From the NCBI GenBank assembly GCA_963666575.2, contig CAXXYG010000020.1:14940-78939 (forward strand): DNA of 64,000 bases, given 5' to 3'. Position numbers and translations under genes: made by a program. Shown here piece by piece: positions 7,643 through 16,421 of the stretch. Every line of letters starts with the position of its first letter. Position 1 is the first letter of the stretch. The stretch comes from JABMQB01 sp963666575 (GTDB taxonomy: Bacteria; Bacteroidota; Bacteroidia; Bacteroidales; Prolixibacteraceae). Under the pieces are notes generated by a model, which saw only the letters and a program-made list of their open reading frames with translations, made no database searches and was not told where the DNA came from.

Positions 7643-9124
7643 ATGAAAAAAAACAAACAAAACTTGATTTCCCGTAGAAATTTTATTGGAATGACAGCTG
7701 TAACGGGAGCAGCTTTTACAATTTTACCAAGTTATACGGTTAGTGGGCTTGGGCATGTCTCGCCCAGTGACAAACTAAATATTGCATGTGTTGGAGCCGG
7801 AGGTATTGGCCGCCGCGATTTAGGTAAAATTACCGGACAAAATATTGTTGCCCTTTGCGATGTTGACTGGGATTATTCCGCAAAAACATTTAATGATTAT
7901 CCGGATGCCAAAATTTACAAAGATTACCGGATAATGCTTGAGCAGCAAAAAGACATTGATGCTGTGCTTGTGGCTACACCCGACCATTCGCATGCTATTA
8001 TTGGAATGGCAGCTATGCGTGCCGGAAAACATGTGCTTATTCAAAAACCGTTGGCACATTCGGTTTACGAAACACGTGTGTTAACCGAAACCGCGCGGAA
8101 ATATAAAGTAGCTACCCAAATGGGAAACCAGGGAAATTCAAGCGAGTCGGTACGAAAAATTTGCGAATGGATTTGGGATGGCGCGATTGGAGAAATTAAA
8201 GAAGTTCATGCCTGGACAAACCGGCCGATTTGGCCACAAGGATTGGAACGCCCAACTGAGGCAATGAATGTCCCGAAAACTCTTGATTGGGATTTATGGA
8301 TTGGCCCGGCAGCAATGCGTCCGTATCATTCTGCTTATACTCCATGGAACTGGCGTGCATGGTGGGATTTTGGAACTGGTGCTCTTGGCGATATGGGTTG
8401 TCATATTCTCGACCCTGTATTCCAGGCTTTAAAATTAAAATATCCAACCAGTGTTCAAGGCAGTTCGTCGCAGGTAAATACCGAAAGTGCACCAATTGCG
8501 TCGCGTATAAAATATGAATTTCCTGCCCGCGAAAATATGCCAAAATTAAATATGCCACCGGTCACAATGTATTGGTCCGATGGTGGAATTATGCCCGTGC
8601 GTCCAAATGATTTGGAAGATGATTTAGAAATGGGTGATGGAAACGGTGGAGCCCTATTCATCGGTACTAAAGGAAAAATTTCGTGTGGGCTTTTTGGCGA
8701 TAATAATTTGATGTTCCCCAAAGAAATTCGCGATAAATATACCAACACTAAACCAACAATCAGAAGAGTAGTTGATGGAACCGACGGACACTGGAATGAC
8801 TGGGTCCGTGCATGTAAAGAGTCACCTGAAAACAGGGTGGAAGCAAGCTCAAATTTCGAGTATTCGGGGCCACTTTCTGAAAGTGTGGTAATGGGGAATT
8901 TGGCAATTCGTTTACAGGAATTGAAGAAAACCTTGTTGTGGGATGGCGATAATATGCGATTAACAAATGTGACCGACAGTGATAAGGTGAATGTGGTTAC
9001 TTCTGATAAATTTACGGTGATAAACGGCGATCCGCGTTTTGACACACAACGCATTACGATACCTGCAAAAGCCTCAGCCGAAGAGTGGATTAAACATACA
9101 TACCGGAAAGGTTGGTCTTTATAA
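7643..9124 (+). CDS. Secreted Gfo/Idh/MocA-family oxidoreductase (Tat signal)
   Basis: A 493-residue NAD(P)-dependent sugar dehydrogenase-like protein. Residues 10-32 are a Tat-type signal (SRRNFIG then a hydrophobic stretch), so it is exported folded, probably with its cofactor. The Rossmann fold follows with the fingerprint IACVGAGGIGRRD, and the family motif VLIQKPLAHS supplies the Lys of the EKP-like catalytic site (Gln replaces Glu). The C-terminal half is the MocA-type alpha/beta domain; the length suits the Tat-exported Bacteroidota branch. Next to a broken DUF1080 gene and a sugar isomerase-like gene it fits a periplasmic 3-keto-glycoside pathway, in which it would oxidise or reduce the sugar C3; that pathway role is inference. 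Confidence 0.85.
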   Translation: MKKNKQNLISRRNFIGMTAVTGAAFTILPSYTVSGLGHVSPSDKLNIACVGAGGIGRRDLGKITGQNIVALCDVDWDYSAKTFNDYPDAKIYKDYRIMLEQQKDIDAVLVATPDHSHAIIGMAAMRAGKHVLIQKPLAHSVYETRVLTETARKYKVATQMGNQGNSSESVRKICEWIWDGAIGEIKEVHAWTNRPIWPQGLERPTEAMNVPKTLDWDLWIGPAAMRPYHSAYTPWNWRAWWDFGTGALGDMGCHILDPVFQALKLKYPTSVQGSSSQVNTESAPIASRIKYEFPARENMPKLNMPPVTMYWSDGGIMPVRPNDLEDDLEMGDGNGGALFIGTKGKISCGLFGDNNLMFPKEIRDKYTNTKPTIRRVVDGTDGHWNDWVRACKESPENRVEASSNFEYSGPLSESVVMGNLAIRLQELKKTLLWDGDNMRLTNVTDSDKVNVVTSDKFTVINGDPRFDTQRITIPAKASAEEWIKHTYRKGWSL

Positions 9125-9143
9125 TAATTTAAGTTTATAAAGA

Positions 9144-9681
9144 ATGGGGAAATATAATTTTTTGACGGTAGTTGTCCTGATACTTCTTATCTCATGTAAC
9201 TTAGCGACAAAAAAAATGAAAAAACTGCATCTAAAACGGAAGTTGCAAGTGAGAATTTTCTAACATCTAAGAAAAAAACTGATGGTTGAAAACGATTATT
9301 CGATGGAGAAACCACTATTGGATGGAAGAATTTTAACGAAGATGGAATTTCTGGTTGGATTGTGGAAAATGGATGTTTAATCGGACAGGGACTTGGTGGT
9401 GATATTGGCGGCGGTATTGTTTCTGAAAATGAATACGATAATTTTATTTTAAAGTGGGACTTGAAATTAGGGCCAAATAGAAACAGCGGAGTGATTTACC
9501 ATGTCCTGAATGGCGAAAAAGTAGTTGAATTTGAACCCTGGAGCGATGATTGGAACAAACGCCGGAATAGTGGAAAATGGAACGAATATCTGGGTTATGG
9601 TAGAGCAAAAAAGGGAAAATAAGCCTGCAGGATCACGGGAGTAAAATATGGTTTAAAAATATAAAGATTAAAGAGCTGTAA
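9144..9681 (+). pseudogene. Broken DUF1080 (3-keto-disaccharide hydrolase-type) lipoprotein gene
   Basis: A DUF1080 gene with at least four lesions. It starts MGKYNFLTVVVLILLISCN, a lipoprotein signal. A shift in the A-run near 9212 moves the reading into the frame encoding NEKTASKTEVASENF. A TGA at 9287-9289 sits where the family has Trp (DGWK-RLFDG). The concanavalin-like fold then runs on (LFDGETTIGWKNF ... NRNSGVIYHV) but jumps straight to LNGEKVVEFEPW, so the middle, where members carry the E-T-G-P-E-Y-Q region, appears deleted in frame. A last shift near 9615 separates KAKKGK-like sequence from the C terminus LQDHGSKIWFKNIKI. DUF1080 members cleave 3-keto-glycosides in related clusters; here no functional product is expected. 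Confidence 0.85.
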
Positions 9682-9703
9682 ATATTTAAAATCAAATAAA
9701 ATT

Positions 9704-10606
9704 ATGAATAGAAATGAATTCTTAAAAACTTCGATAGGTGCTTTAGCTATAGCAACCCTTGGATTTCCAACGGTAATTTCAGCAGCCATAAAAAAGAGAA
9801 AACTGTTTGTTGGGGCGCATGTATGGATATATGCTAAAAATCAACCTGGATATGATGTTTCTAACATTCTTCCACAGATTTTTTCGGATATGAAGTATGC
9901 CGGATTGGATGGTGTTGAAACGATGGAACATCCTTTGCGAAATAAGGCAACTACTAATATTATTGCTGAATTAATTGAGCAAAATAATTTGCCTTTACTG
10001 GGAACTTCTTATGGTGCTGATATGTGGGACAAAACAAAACACAACCAAATTTTGGATGATGTGGAAAACATTATGGGAAATATGGCAAAAGTAAAAGCAC
10101 GTACTTTTGGAACATCAGTTGGTCATCCTTCGGGAAGAATAAAAACGGAAAGTGAACTTGATGCTCAGGCAGAACTTCTGAAAAAGCTGATGGCAATTGG
10201 CAAAAAAAACGGTGTGGTTTTAAATCTGCACAACCATACTTACGAAGTAGAAAATAACCTTTTTGATTTAAAAGGAACATTAAAACGAATTCCAAACATT
10301 AAACTTGGCCCCGATTTAAATTGGCTTTTACGTGCAAATGTTGATCCTATTTTATTTATAAATGAATACAAAAATAATATTGTATTTATGCATCTCCGTG
10401 ACCAGCTGAATAATGGGGAATGGCCTGAATCACTTGGCGAAGGTGATGTTGATTATAAGGAAATTGGCGATTTATTAACAGAAATTGATTTTTCCGGAGA
10501 CCTTGTTATTGAGCTGGCCCACGAAGATGGATTTGCACCTACCCGCCCGATCAAAGAGAGTTTAAAAATGAGCCGGGAATCAATGCAGAAATTTATGAGG
10601 TATTAA
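9704..10606 (+). CDS. Sugar phosphate isomerase/epimerase-like TIM barrel (xylose isomerase-like), exported
   Basis: A 300-residue protein of the AP_endonuc_2 / xylose isomerase-like TIM-barrel family. Residues 1-27 are a signal-like stretch (FLKTSIGALAIATLGFPTVISAA) without a twin arginine, so Sec-type export is likelier than Tat. Barrel motifs include LDGVETMEHP, LNLHNHTYEV (metal ligand region), KLGPDLNWLLRANVDP and VIELAHEDGF, giving the usual His/Glu/Asp metal set. Such enzymes isomerise or epimerise sugars or keto-sugars, or act as lyases or dehydratases in 3-keto-glycoside routes. It ends the cluster that begins at 5313 and is followed by a terminator at 10625. Exact substrate unknown. 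Confidence 0.8.
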   Translation: MNRNEFLKTSIGALAIATLGFPTVISAAIKKRKLFVGAHVWIYAKNQPGYDVSNILPQIFSDMKYAGLDGVETMEHPLRNKATTNIIAELIEQNNLPLLGTSYGADMWDKTKHNQILDDVENIMGNMAKVKARTFGTSVGHPSGRIKTESELDAQAELLKKLMAIGKKNGVVLNLHNHTYEVENNLFDLKGTLKRIPNIKLGPDLNWLLRANVDPILFINEYKNNIVFMHLRDQLNNGEWPESLGEGDVDYKEIGDLLTEIDFSGDLVIELAHEDGFAPTRPIKESLKMSRESMQKFMRY

Positions 10607-10624
10607 GTTTTATTCAAATAATTT

Positions 10625-10652
10625 CCCTGGGGTTGCCCCGGGGTTTTCTTTT
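10625..10652 (+). terminator. Rho-independent terminator ending the sugar cluster
   Basis: GC-rich stem CCCTGGGG-ttg-CCCCGGGG (one T-G pair) followed by TTTTCTTTTT, 18 bp after the stop of the TIM-barrel gene. Confidence 0.85.
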
Positions 10653-10833
10653 TCTGTTTTTATGTCATTCCAGGTAATTAATTCCATATTATTTTTTTAT
10701 CATCGAATGCCGGGTGGAATTAAATGAGGTATAGTTCATAGCACAGGTTTTCTAAAACTCAACTGTTTCCTGAAGAACATTTTTAATTTACAGTTTTATG
10801 TTTATTCATAGATCAATACCAAGAGATTGAAAA

Positions 10834-11727
10834 TTAATCTATTACAAATCCCTCAATTAATTTTTTTGTGTGTACGGGAAGTTCTGTGGAATAAATTTTA
10901 AATTTTTCGATGCCCATTTCAGTAAACCACTTTCCCCAGTATTTTTTAATGATGTCTTCGTCCACTAAGTTTTGTTTCGAAGGATTTACCTCAAGGACTA
11001 ATACTTCGAGGTTGTTCAGATTTGATGCCTCGCTAATAAATCCATAATCATTTTCTTCGAATTTTTTGACCCAATTTGGATTGTTACGGAAGTGTTCACC
11101 TGATAAAAATGGCCCTGTGAGATACGATGTTCGATTTTTAATTCTATTTACCGAATTATCGAAATACATATAACCATCAGTAAGTACGATTAGGATATTT
11201 CTGTATTCAGGTGATTTATCAACACAAAAATCAGTTGCATTTTGTTTAAAAAAACGCCAGATATCGGAACCGGGGTATCCTTTTTTATTGCCATCGTTTA
11301 ATGCCATCTCATAAATGGAGGTAATACCCGACCGGTAATCAGAGATTAAATTTTCATAATTGTGTTTAAGCTCCGGTTTGTTTGCGGGGTCTAATCTGAT
11401 TGCTAATTTTTCGGCAACACCTGCAATTTCGCTGTTATTCGACGAAGGATAAAAAAATACTTTTATTTGATCTCGCACATAAAAAAGTTTTTTCTTTTTA
11501 ATGTGGTTTTTAAACATTTCGGCGATGGACATGATGATGGTAGTATCCTTATTGATTTGATTTTTAACAGTAATCCTGTCTGATAAATCAATTAAAATAC
11601 TGATGTTTAATTGTTGCGGGAGTTTTATTTTGGTTTCCCCAATGGTTTCTTTTTTGCTGTTATCGCCTGAGCATCCAAAAATGGATAATAAAAACAAAAC
11701 ACTTACCAAACAATGGATTTTCCTCAT
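10834..11727 (-). CDS. vWA-like lipoprotein of unknown function
   Basis: A 297-residue lipoprotein: signal peptide with lipobox SIFGC (Cys19). The mature part looks like a von Willebrand A fold: strand ISILIDLSDRI carries a D-x-S-D variant of the MIDAS motif, and RNILIVLTDGYMYFDN is the strand with the family's T-D-G. It probably binds a divalent metal and a protein partner in the periplasm. Its start overlaps the stop of the upstream membrane protein gene by 4 bp (11724-11727), so the two are translationally coupled and likely work together. I do not recognise a named family; no enzymatic function is suggested. Confidence 0.7.
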   Translation of the reverse strand: MRKIHCLVSVLFLLSIFGCSGDNSKKETIGETKIKLPQQLNISILIDLSDRITVKNQINKDTTIIMSIAEMFKNHIKKKKLFYVRDQIKVFFYPSSNNSEIAGVAEKLAIRLDPANKPELKHNYENLISDYRSGITSIYEMALNDGNKKGYPGSDIWRFFKQNATDFCVDKSPEYRNILIVLTDGYMYFDNSVNRIKNRTSYLTGPFLSGEHFRNNPNWVKKFEENDYGFISEASNLNNLEVLVLEVNPSKQNLVDEDIIKKYWGKWFTEMGIEKFKIYSTELPVHTKKLIEGFVID

Positions 11728-12929
11728 AGCTTTCCTCCTTGAATATTAACTTCTAAAAACTGTGTAGCAATATTTTCGGCTTCTTTAATTTCAGTGTCGC
11801 CAATGTGGTTTGCCGACATGTATTGTATCCATCCGGTCATAAATTGATAATGGATTCGGCCAAATTCTTCGGTATTAAAAACAAACGAATTTAATTGTGA
11901 TTCCTGATTTTTTATCTCCGGATCGATGTCCCGGATAATGAGTTCTGTTTTATCAATTTCATCATTCAGTTTATCAATGGTTTGTTCTTTTCGTTTGATT
12001 TTATCGTGCCTGATTTTTACCAGGGTGGCAACCTTGTCCAGTTTTTTATACGAGTTCATAACAAAACTAAACACAAGCCCCCATACAATATATGCCACAA
12101 ATCCTGCAAAAATCACCACCCAAAAATTAACATCCTGAAATGCCTTAAGAACAGTATAATCTTCGGTTTCCAAAGTTTGGTTCACACTTTGTAATCCTTC
12201 GGAGATTTTATAAGCTAAAAACCCGTCAAAAATAAATGTTACCATTAACAGGAAAAGGACTTTTATATAATTTACAAGGAGTTTTTTCTCAGTGAATTTA
12301 TGGATCAAATAGCCCAGTGCAATAAAAACAAAGGGCATCAAAATTATGAATGCAAATTCACCAAAACCATCACTTAACGCTGAACTATAGGCATTGGGTG
12401 CGAGCATGGCTTCGGTTAATCCTATTTCGGGTGAGAACACCCTGAAAAAAGCTGAATAAGAAGCTGAACTGTAAAAAATGTACAAATAAACGGTGAGGAA
12501 AAAGAGGATAAAACTGCCAATATAGAAAGCCACTTTTTCGGCTTTTTCTCCTATGTATTCCTGTGGATTGTGTTTTATATCGTCTATTTCGTTATTTAAT
12601 TTGTCTATTTCGGTTTTTATACCCGGAATTTTAGTTTCAGCAATATGTTTGCACCTTTTTTCGTAATTCTCTTTTTTTACCTGCAACTCTTCAAATTTAA
12701 GTTTAACAGGTTCTTTCAATTTTTGCTGAAGGGCGCTGTTTTCTTTTAACTCTTGCTTGTAATCCTGATATATGCGGTGCAGGTTTATTTTTAACGCAGG
12801 AATCTTGCCAAATGAATGTTTTGCCTGAAGGAAACCATAATCGCTGTAATTAATTTTTTCGATGGTTTTTTGTTTAATATCCTTCGCAGGTTCTTTTTTT
12901 GTTACAAACAATTTTTTTACCAGTTCCAT
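11724..12929 (-). CDS. Membrane protein with cytoplasmic-type coiled coils, partner of the vWA lipoprotein
   Basis: A 401-residue protein. Residues about 60-125 are a charged coiled coil (repeated K/E with LKFEELQVKKENYEKR), then four hydrophobic segments at roughly 132-152, 190-210, 220-240 and 270-292, then a second coiled coil at about 300-345 (KIKRKEQTIDKLNDEIDK) and a helical tail. No signal peptide, no known catalytic motif. It overlaps the vWA lipoprotein gene by 4 bp, so the pair is an operon: an inner-membrane coiled-coil scaffold plus a periplasm-facing metal-dependent adhesion-type domain. Function unknown; a role in envelope sensing or in a mobile or conflict system would be speculation. 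Confidence 0.65.
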   Translation of the reverse strand: MELVKKLFVTKKEPAKDIKQKTIEKINYSDYGFLQAKHSFGKIPALKINLHRIYQDYKQELKENSALQQKLKEPVKLKFEELQVKKENYEKRCKHIAETKIPGIKTEIDKLNNEIDDIKHNPQEYIGEKAEKVAFYIGSFILFFLTVYLYIFYSSASYSAFFRVFSPEIGLTEAMLAPNAYSSALSDGFGEFAFIILMPFVFIALGYLIHKFTEKKLLVNYIKVLFLLMVTFIFDGFLAYKISEGLQSVNQTLETEDYTVLKAFQDVNFWVVIFAGFVAYIVWGLVFSFVMNSYKKLDKVATLVKIRHDKIKRKEQTIDKLNDEIDKTELIIRDIDPEIKNQESQLNSFVFNTEEFGRIHYQFMTGWIQYMSANHIGDTEIKEAENIATQFLEVNIQGGKL

Positions 12930-13133
12930 ATTTTCCGTTTTATTTTTAACATGTTTTTTAGCGGATTAATATCCTTTTTATAAAAAATATAAAGCAGGAG
13001 GGCAACACATTAATTGAACACGTTTAAAAGTTTTCTAAGGAAATAACTCTTTTATTGAGTCGAAATTGTATGGGCTACAAAGTTTTATGAGCGGTTATTT
13101 TATTTTTGGGAAATTGGCAACCCATTATTATTG

Positions 13134-13224
13134 GCACTGAAAGTGCAGTTTGTTTTAGCACAAAGTAACACTTTGTGGTTACAATGTGATGATAATTTAG
13201 GTCCTGAAAGGACAACTTTCAGTT
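13134..13224. repeat. Cluster of short palindromes in the 12930-13289 gap
   Basis: Four small inverted repeats in 91 bp: GCACT-gaa-AGTGC (13134-13146), CACAAAG-taaca-CTTTGTG (13159-13177), GTCCT-gaa-AGGAC (13201-13213) and AACT-ttc-AGTT (13214-13224). This is the only structure seen in the 360-bp gap upstream of the coiled-coil protein. A minus-strand frame of 91 codons crosses it but looks non-coding. It could be a degenerate interspersed element or a structured leader. Confidence 0.45.
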
Positions 13225-13289
13225 TAAGGTATTGCCATTGATTCGCATTATGTATTGGTTTGTTTGATTGAAATACAGATATTGGAGGA

Positions 13290-15161
13290 TTATTTTTTTG
13301 AAAATTTAATAATGGTATTTTTAGAATTACCAACCATTCGGGCAAAATAAATTCCGGATGATAAATCGGAAACATTCATTTTAAATAGTTCGGCACTATT
13401 TAAAACAGTTTGTGAGGCAAATACCTTTCCGTTTAATCCTATTATCTCAATCTGCTTAAAAATGTCCTCTCCAAATGAAACAGTTAACCAATCGGTAACA
13501 GGGTTTGGGTATAGTTTGATTTCTGAAGAGGTGAATTTTTTGGTAACTCCTGTTTCAACTCTGTTCATAACCGTAATGGTTACAATACTTAAAACAGAAT
13601 GAATACCATCTGAAACTTCAATAATTAAAATGTCGCCTTTGTCAGTTTCGTAATCCAATGGTTTTTCAAGAAAAAGTTGTCCGTCAGAATTTATTGAATA
13701 TGTACCATTAAAGTTTCCCGATTGGATGGAATAAAATAATTGATCGCCATCGATATCAAATCCAGCTACTGTCCCAAGTTCCGAAAAAACGGCTGTGTCC
13801 TCAGGGACAGAAATGGTTAGGTTTTCAGTTTGGGGAAAATTGTCATTTGTATTTGAAATAGTAATGGTAACTGTTGAAGTTGAAACAAAAGTGCCATCTG
13901 AAATTTCAACGGTTAATGTGTTTGTTTGATTTGACTCATAGTCAAGAGCCGAATTTAGTATTATGCTTCCATCGGATAAAATATAAAAGGTATTGACACC
14001 ATTTTGAGAAATGAGTTTATAATTAACCGCATCTCCATCGGCATCGAAACCCTGTATTGTCCCAATAAGAGTGCCGGGACTTGTATTTTCCGGGATAATA
14101 ATTTCGAGCGGTTCAGCCTCAGGTGTGTTGTCGTTAATGTTGCTTACCGATATAGAAATAGTGGAAGTGGTAAATAAATCACCGGCAAAGGTTTTGATTG
14201 TAAGTTGGTGGGTTTTCGAAGTTTCGTAATCAGGCGCTTTAGTTAAACGAATGGTTCCATCTTCTGCAATCGTATACATGTTATTATCATTTCCTGAAAC
14301 GATTGTAAAAACTAATTCTTCAGGATCATAACCAGGAGTATTTAGTGTTCCTAATATGGTTGAAAGAGGTGTGTCTTCAGGGATTCCTATCATTAAATCT
14401 TCAACAACGGGTTGTTTGTAAACCTTAACAGCTCTGATTAATACTTCTACACTTTTAAGGTCGGTTGGAGCATCGCCATTAAATAACCACACATTCAGAT
14501 GGAGTTTTTCAGTTGAGGGTTCAGGAATATTGTTGCCGGTATAGTCCCATTCGTTGATGAGTGTTGAATCGGCAGAAAAAACATGATGCCCCTCCCAACT
14601 TTTATAACTGATTTTGTCAGGGCTCCAAACAAACCGGTGTGTCGAAAGGTTTTGGGTTTGTTTGATGTAAAAGTTATGATTGTTGCCATCAACAGTATAA
14701 GGCTGGGTTGTATACCAACCTACATTTTCACGGTTCGAATTCCCAAATTTTGTAAATTCAATATCTATTTCATTGTTGTCGTTGAGGTATGTAAACATAC
14801 CGAGTACAACATTTTTATTAAAGTTGTCTATTTTGCTCGAAACATAAAATCGGTACTCGCCATAACCTAAAGATTCATCAAGAGAAACCTCTGAACAGTA
14901 CCATTTTCCGCTGATTTTTTGAATGGTTAAATGTAAAATCCCTTCATCGTCAACCCAAACCGAAGTGGGTGAATCTGACCAGTAATTTCCTCCGGGATTT
15001 CCTTTTTTTGTTCTGACACTCCAATTGTATCCCGAAAAATTAATAGTTGTAGTTGTTGAATGAATAGCAGGTATGGTATCTTTTTTCAGGGACGGCAAAC
15101 CGTAATTATCTCCTACTGCTAGAAACAGAATCATAAATACCACCAAATACAACTTTCTCAT
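13290..15161 (-). CDS. Secreted GH16-type protein with three cadherin-like repeats and T9SS sorting domain
   Basis: About 623 residues. A signal peptide (MRKLYLVVFMILFLAVG) supports the ATG at 15161 over the one at 15170. Next is a concanavalin-like domain (to about residue 245) with the GH16 active-site signature E-I-D-I-E (near residues 131-135), as in laminarinases, lichenases and agarases. Three cadherin-like repeats of about 95 residues follow, each with I-P-E-[DN]-T near its start and D-Y-E-[ST] plus N-D-N at its end (calcium ligands). The last 75 residues (KLYPNPVTDWLTV ... GIYFARM) are a type IX secretion C-terminal sorting domain, so it should be exported to the surface. It is alone on its strand, away from the PUL. 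The beta-glucan or galactan substrate is inferred from GH16 only. Confidence 0.85.
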   Translation of the reverse strand: MRKLYLVVFMILFLAVGDNYGLPSLKKDTIPAIHSTTTTINFSGYNWSVRTKKGNPGGNYWSDSPTSVWVDDEGILHLTIQKISGKWYCSEVSLDESLGYGEYRFYVSSKIDNFNKNVVLGMFTYLNDNNEIDIEFTKFGNSNRENVGWYTTQPYTVDGNNHNFYIKQTQNLSTHRFVWSPDKISYKSWEGHHVFSADSTLINEWDYTGNNIPEPSTEKLHLNVWLFNGDAPTDLKSVEVLIRAVKVYKQPVVEDLMIGIPEDTPLSTILGTLNTPGYDPEELVFTIVSGNDNNMYTIAEDGTIRLTKAPDYETSKTHQLTIKTFAGDLFTTSTISISVSNINDNTPEAEPLEIIIPENTSPGTLIGTIQGFDADGDAVNYKLISQNGVNTFYILSDGSIILNSALDYESNQTNTLTVEISDGTFVSTSTVTITISNTNDNFPQTENLTISVPEDTAVFSELGTVAGFDIDGDQLFYSIQSGNFNGTYSINSDGQLFLEKPLDYETDKGDILIIEVSDGIHSVLSIVTITVMNRVETGVTKKFTSSEIKLYPNPVTDWLTVSFGEDIFKQIEIIGLNGKVFASQTVLNSAELFKMNVSDLSSGIYFARMVGNSKNTIIKFSKK

Positions 15162-15456
15162 AAAGTACATTAATTAGTTGCCATTTTTTGAGTTTAACAG
15201 CTTACAATAGTAACCGTTAAATAAACAGATAGTTTTTAGAATATTAAATAAGGTAAAACCTGATATATCTGTTATGCATGGAAGGTTTAGTTAGACTTAA
15301 ATAAAAAGAATGTTGCATTTAAGTTGTATAAAATCCCTAAATCTCTTATAGGTGACATTTGGCATTTGCATGTGTTTCAGGTGCTTGGAGGATAATCCCC
15401 TTGAGAGGTTCAGGGTAAAATACGGCAATAAATGGTTTCATTACTTTTATTAAATC

Positions 15457-15506
15457 GGGGCAGAAAATTAAATGTACTAATACAGTTTCATTTAATCTTC
15501 TGCCCC
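15457..15506. repeat. Long inverted repeat downstream of the small membrane protein gene
   Basis: Arms GGGGCAGAAAATTAAATG and CATTTAATCTTCTGCCCC pair at 17 of 18 positions around a 14-base loop. It lies 35 bp after the stop of the minus-strand gene at 15541. It may serve as its terminator or transcript-stabilising hairpin, although no T-run follows on that strand. Nothing else was seen in 15162-15540. Confidence 0.55.
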
Positions 15507-15540
15507 AATAAATATCAACCAATCAATTAGATAATCTTTA

Positions 15541-15915
15541 TTATGAGTTTATTAAAATCATACGGAAAACATGCTGTGTTAAAACTCCTTCCATTTTCCT
15601 GGCTTTTTCAACTTTAATATTTAGGCTTATCGATTTTAATGCTGTTACTATTAACCACACTAATGATGCGATTCCTAAAAATACACCTGCGTAAGCAACT
15701 AGCTGGAACGTTTCAATTGATAAGGATTGAGCATTTATTTCGCCTGCTGATTTTATAAATAATTGTGACATAATTATAAGGAAAACCGAAATAATAAATA
15801 CACCGGCCATAATATTCCTTGAGCGTTTGACCTTCCTTTCATGTTTTTCACATTCTTCTCTGTGTTTGCTGGCTTTGTTCAACTTGAACATATCAGCCTG
15901 ATTTGATTTAACCAT
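15541..15915 (-). CDS. Small two-segment membrane protein, unknown
   Basis: A 124-residue protein with a basic, charged N terminus (KHREECEKHERKVKRSR), then two hydrophobic segments at about residues 36-55 and 70-92, and a charged tail. No motif of a named family was recognised. It stands alone between two long intergenic regions, with a strong inverted repeat after its stop. The start at 15915 is the only ATG that keeps the basic N-terminal region; the ATG at residue 9 is an alternative. It is probably an inner-membrane protein with both ends in the cytoplasm by the positive-inside rule. Confidence 0.6.
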   Translation of the reverse strand: MVKSNQADMFKLNKASKHREECEKHERKVKRSRNIMAGVFIISVFLIIMSQLFIKSAGEINAQSLSIETFQLVAYAGVFLGIASLVWLIVTALKSISLNIKVEKARKMEGVLTQHVFRMILINS

Positions 15916-16160
15916 CTTTTAAAGCATTTTAGATTAATTTCAATTGTTCGTTAATAATTCAATTGGATTTTCCAATCTCATGTCTAGCACAATGGGTTTG
16001 TTTAAAACATATAAAACTGGTTTATTCAAATTTCCCGCCAAATAGAAAAATAAATCAGGAAAACTTTGCTGTGGCTTCCCATAAGCCTGTGATAACAGGG
16101 GTTATAATAAAATTGGATTTTTTTATCTTTTTTTATTTTAGATCAAAGGATTACCAATTC

Positions 16161-16177
16161 TGTCCCAAAATAGGACA
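16161..16177 (+). promoter_or_regulatory. Palindrome far upstream of the TolC operon
   Basis: Inverted repeat TGTCC-caaaata-GGACA about 240 bp upstream of the conserved promoter's TAGATTTG box. The 17-bp length and 5-bp arms suit a dimeric regulator. Function is not known. Confidence 0.4.
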
Positions 16178-16339
16178 AAAAAAATCATTTTAGTCTTTTA
16201 ATTTGAAATGGAGGCTCGCATTACACTGATTTTACATGCAGGAATTTTCCTTTATTCAAGCACTTTGTTTGTTTTTATCGCCTTAAAGAAGTCTCATTAC
16301 GTCAGTTTTGCTTTTGATTTTATCTGATAAAAATCCCAA

Positions 16340-16421
16340 CGGTAAAAAAAGCCTTTCCATCGGTAAAAAATGCGAGTTCTTCTATTCTGTTTTTTACATC
16401 CATGCTTGATACATAGATTTG
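16340..16421 (+). promoter_or_regulatory. Conserved regulatory box and TAGATTTG promoter of the TolC/ABC operon
   Basis: The element at 16353-16386 is the partner of 2715-2748 (27 of 34 identical) and ends 27 bases before TAGATTTG at 16414-16421, exactly as at 2813. Here CGGTAAAAAA occurs twice, at 16340 and 16361, a 21-bp period, which is the spacing LytTR regulators are known to favour for tandem half sites. A long untranslated leader of about 110 bases would follow before the start at 16536. The whole gap 15916-16535 holds no supported gene. Confidence 0.6.

Noticed and set aside
9362..9622. 86-codon frame as an independent gene
   Set aside because: It is the middle of the broken DUF1080 gene and lacks its own start and end.
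13100..13375. 91-codon minus-strand open frame
   Set aside because: It overlaps the palindrome cluster and the end of the GH16-cadherin gene, and its product has no protein-like features.
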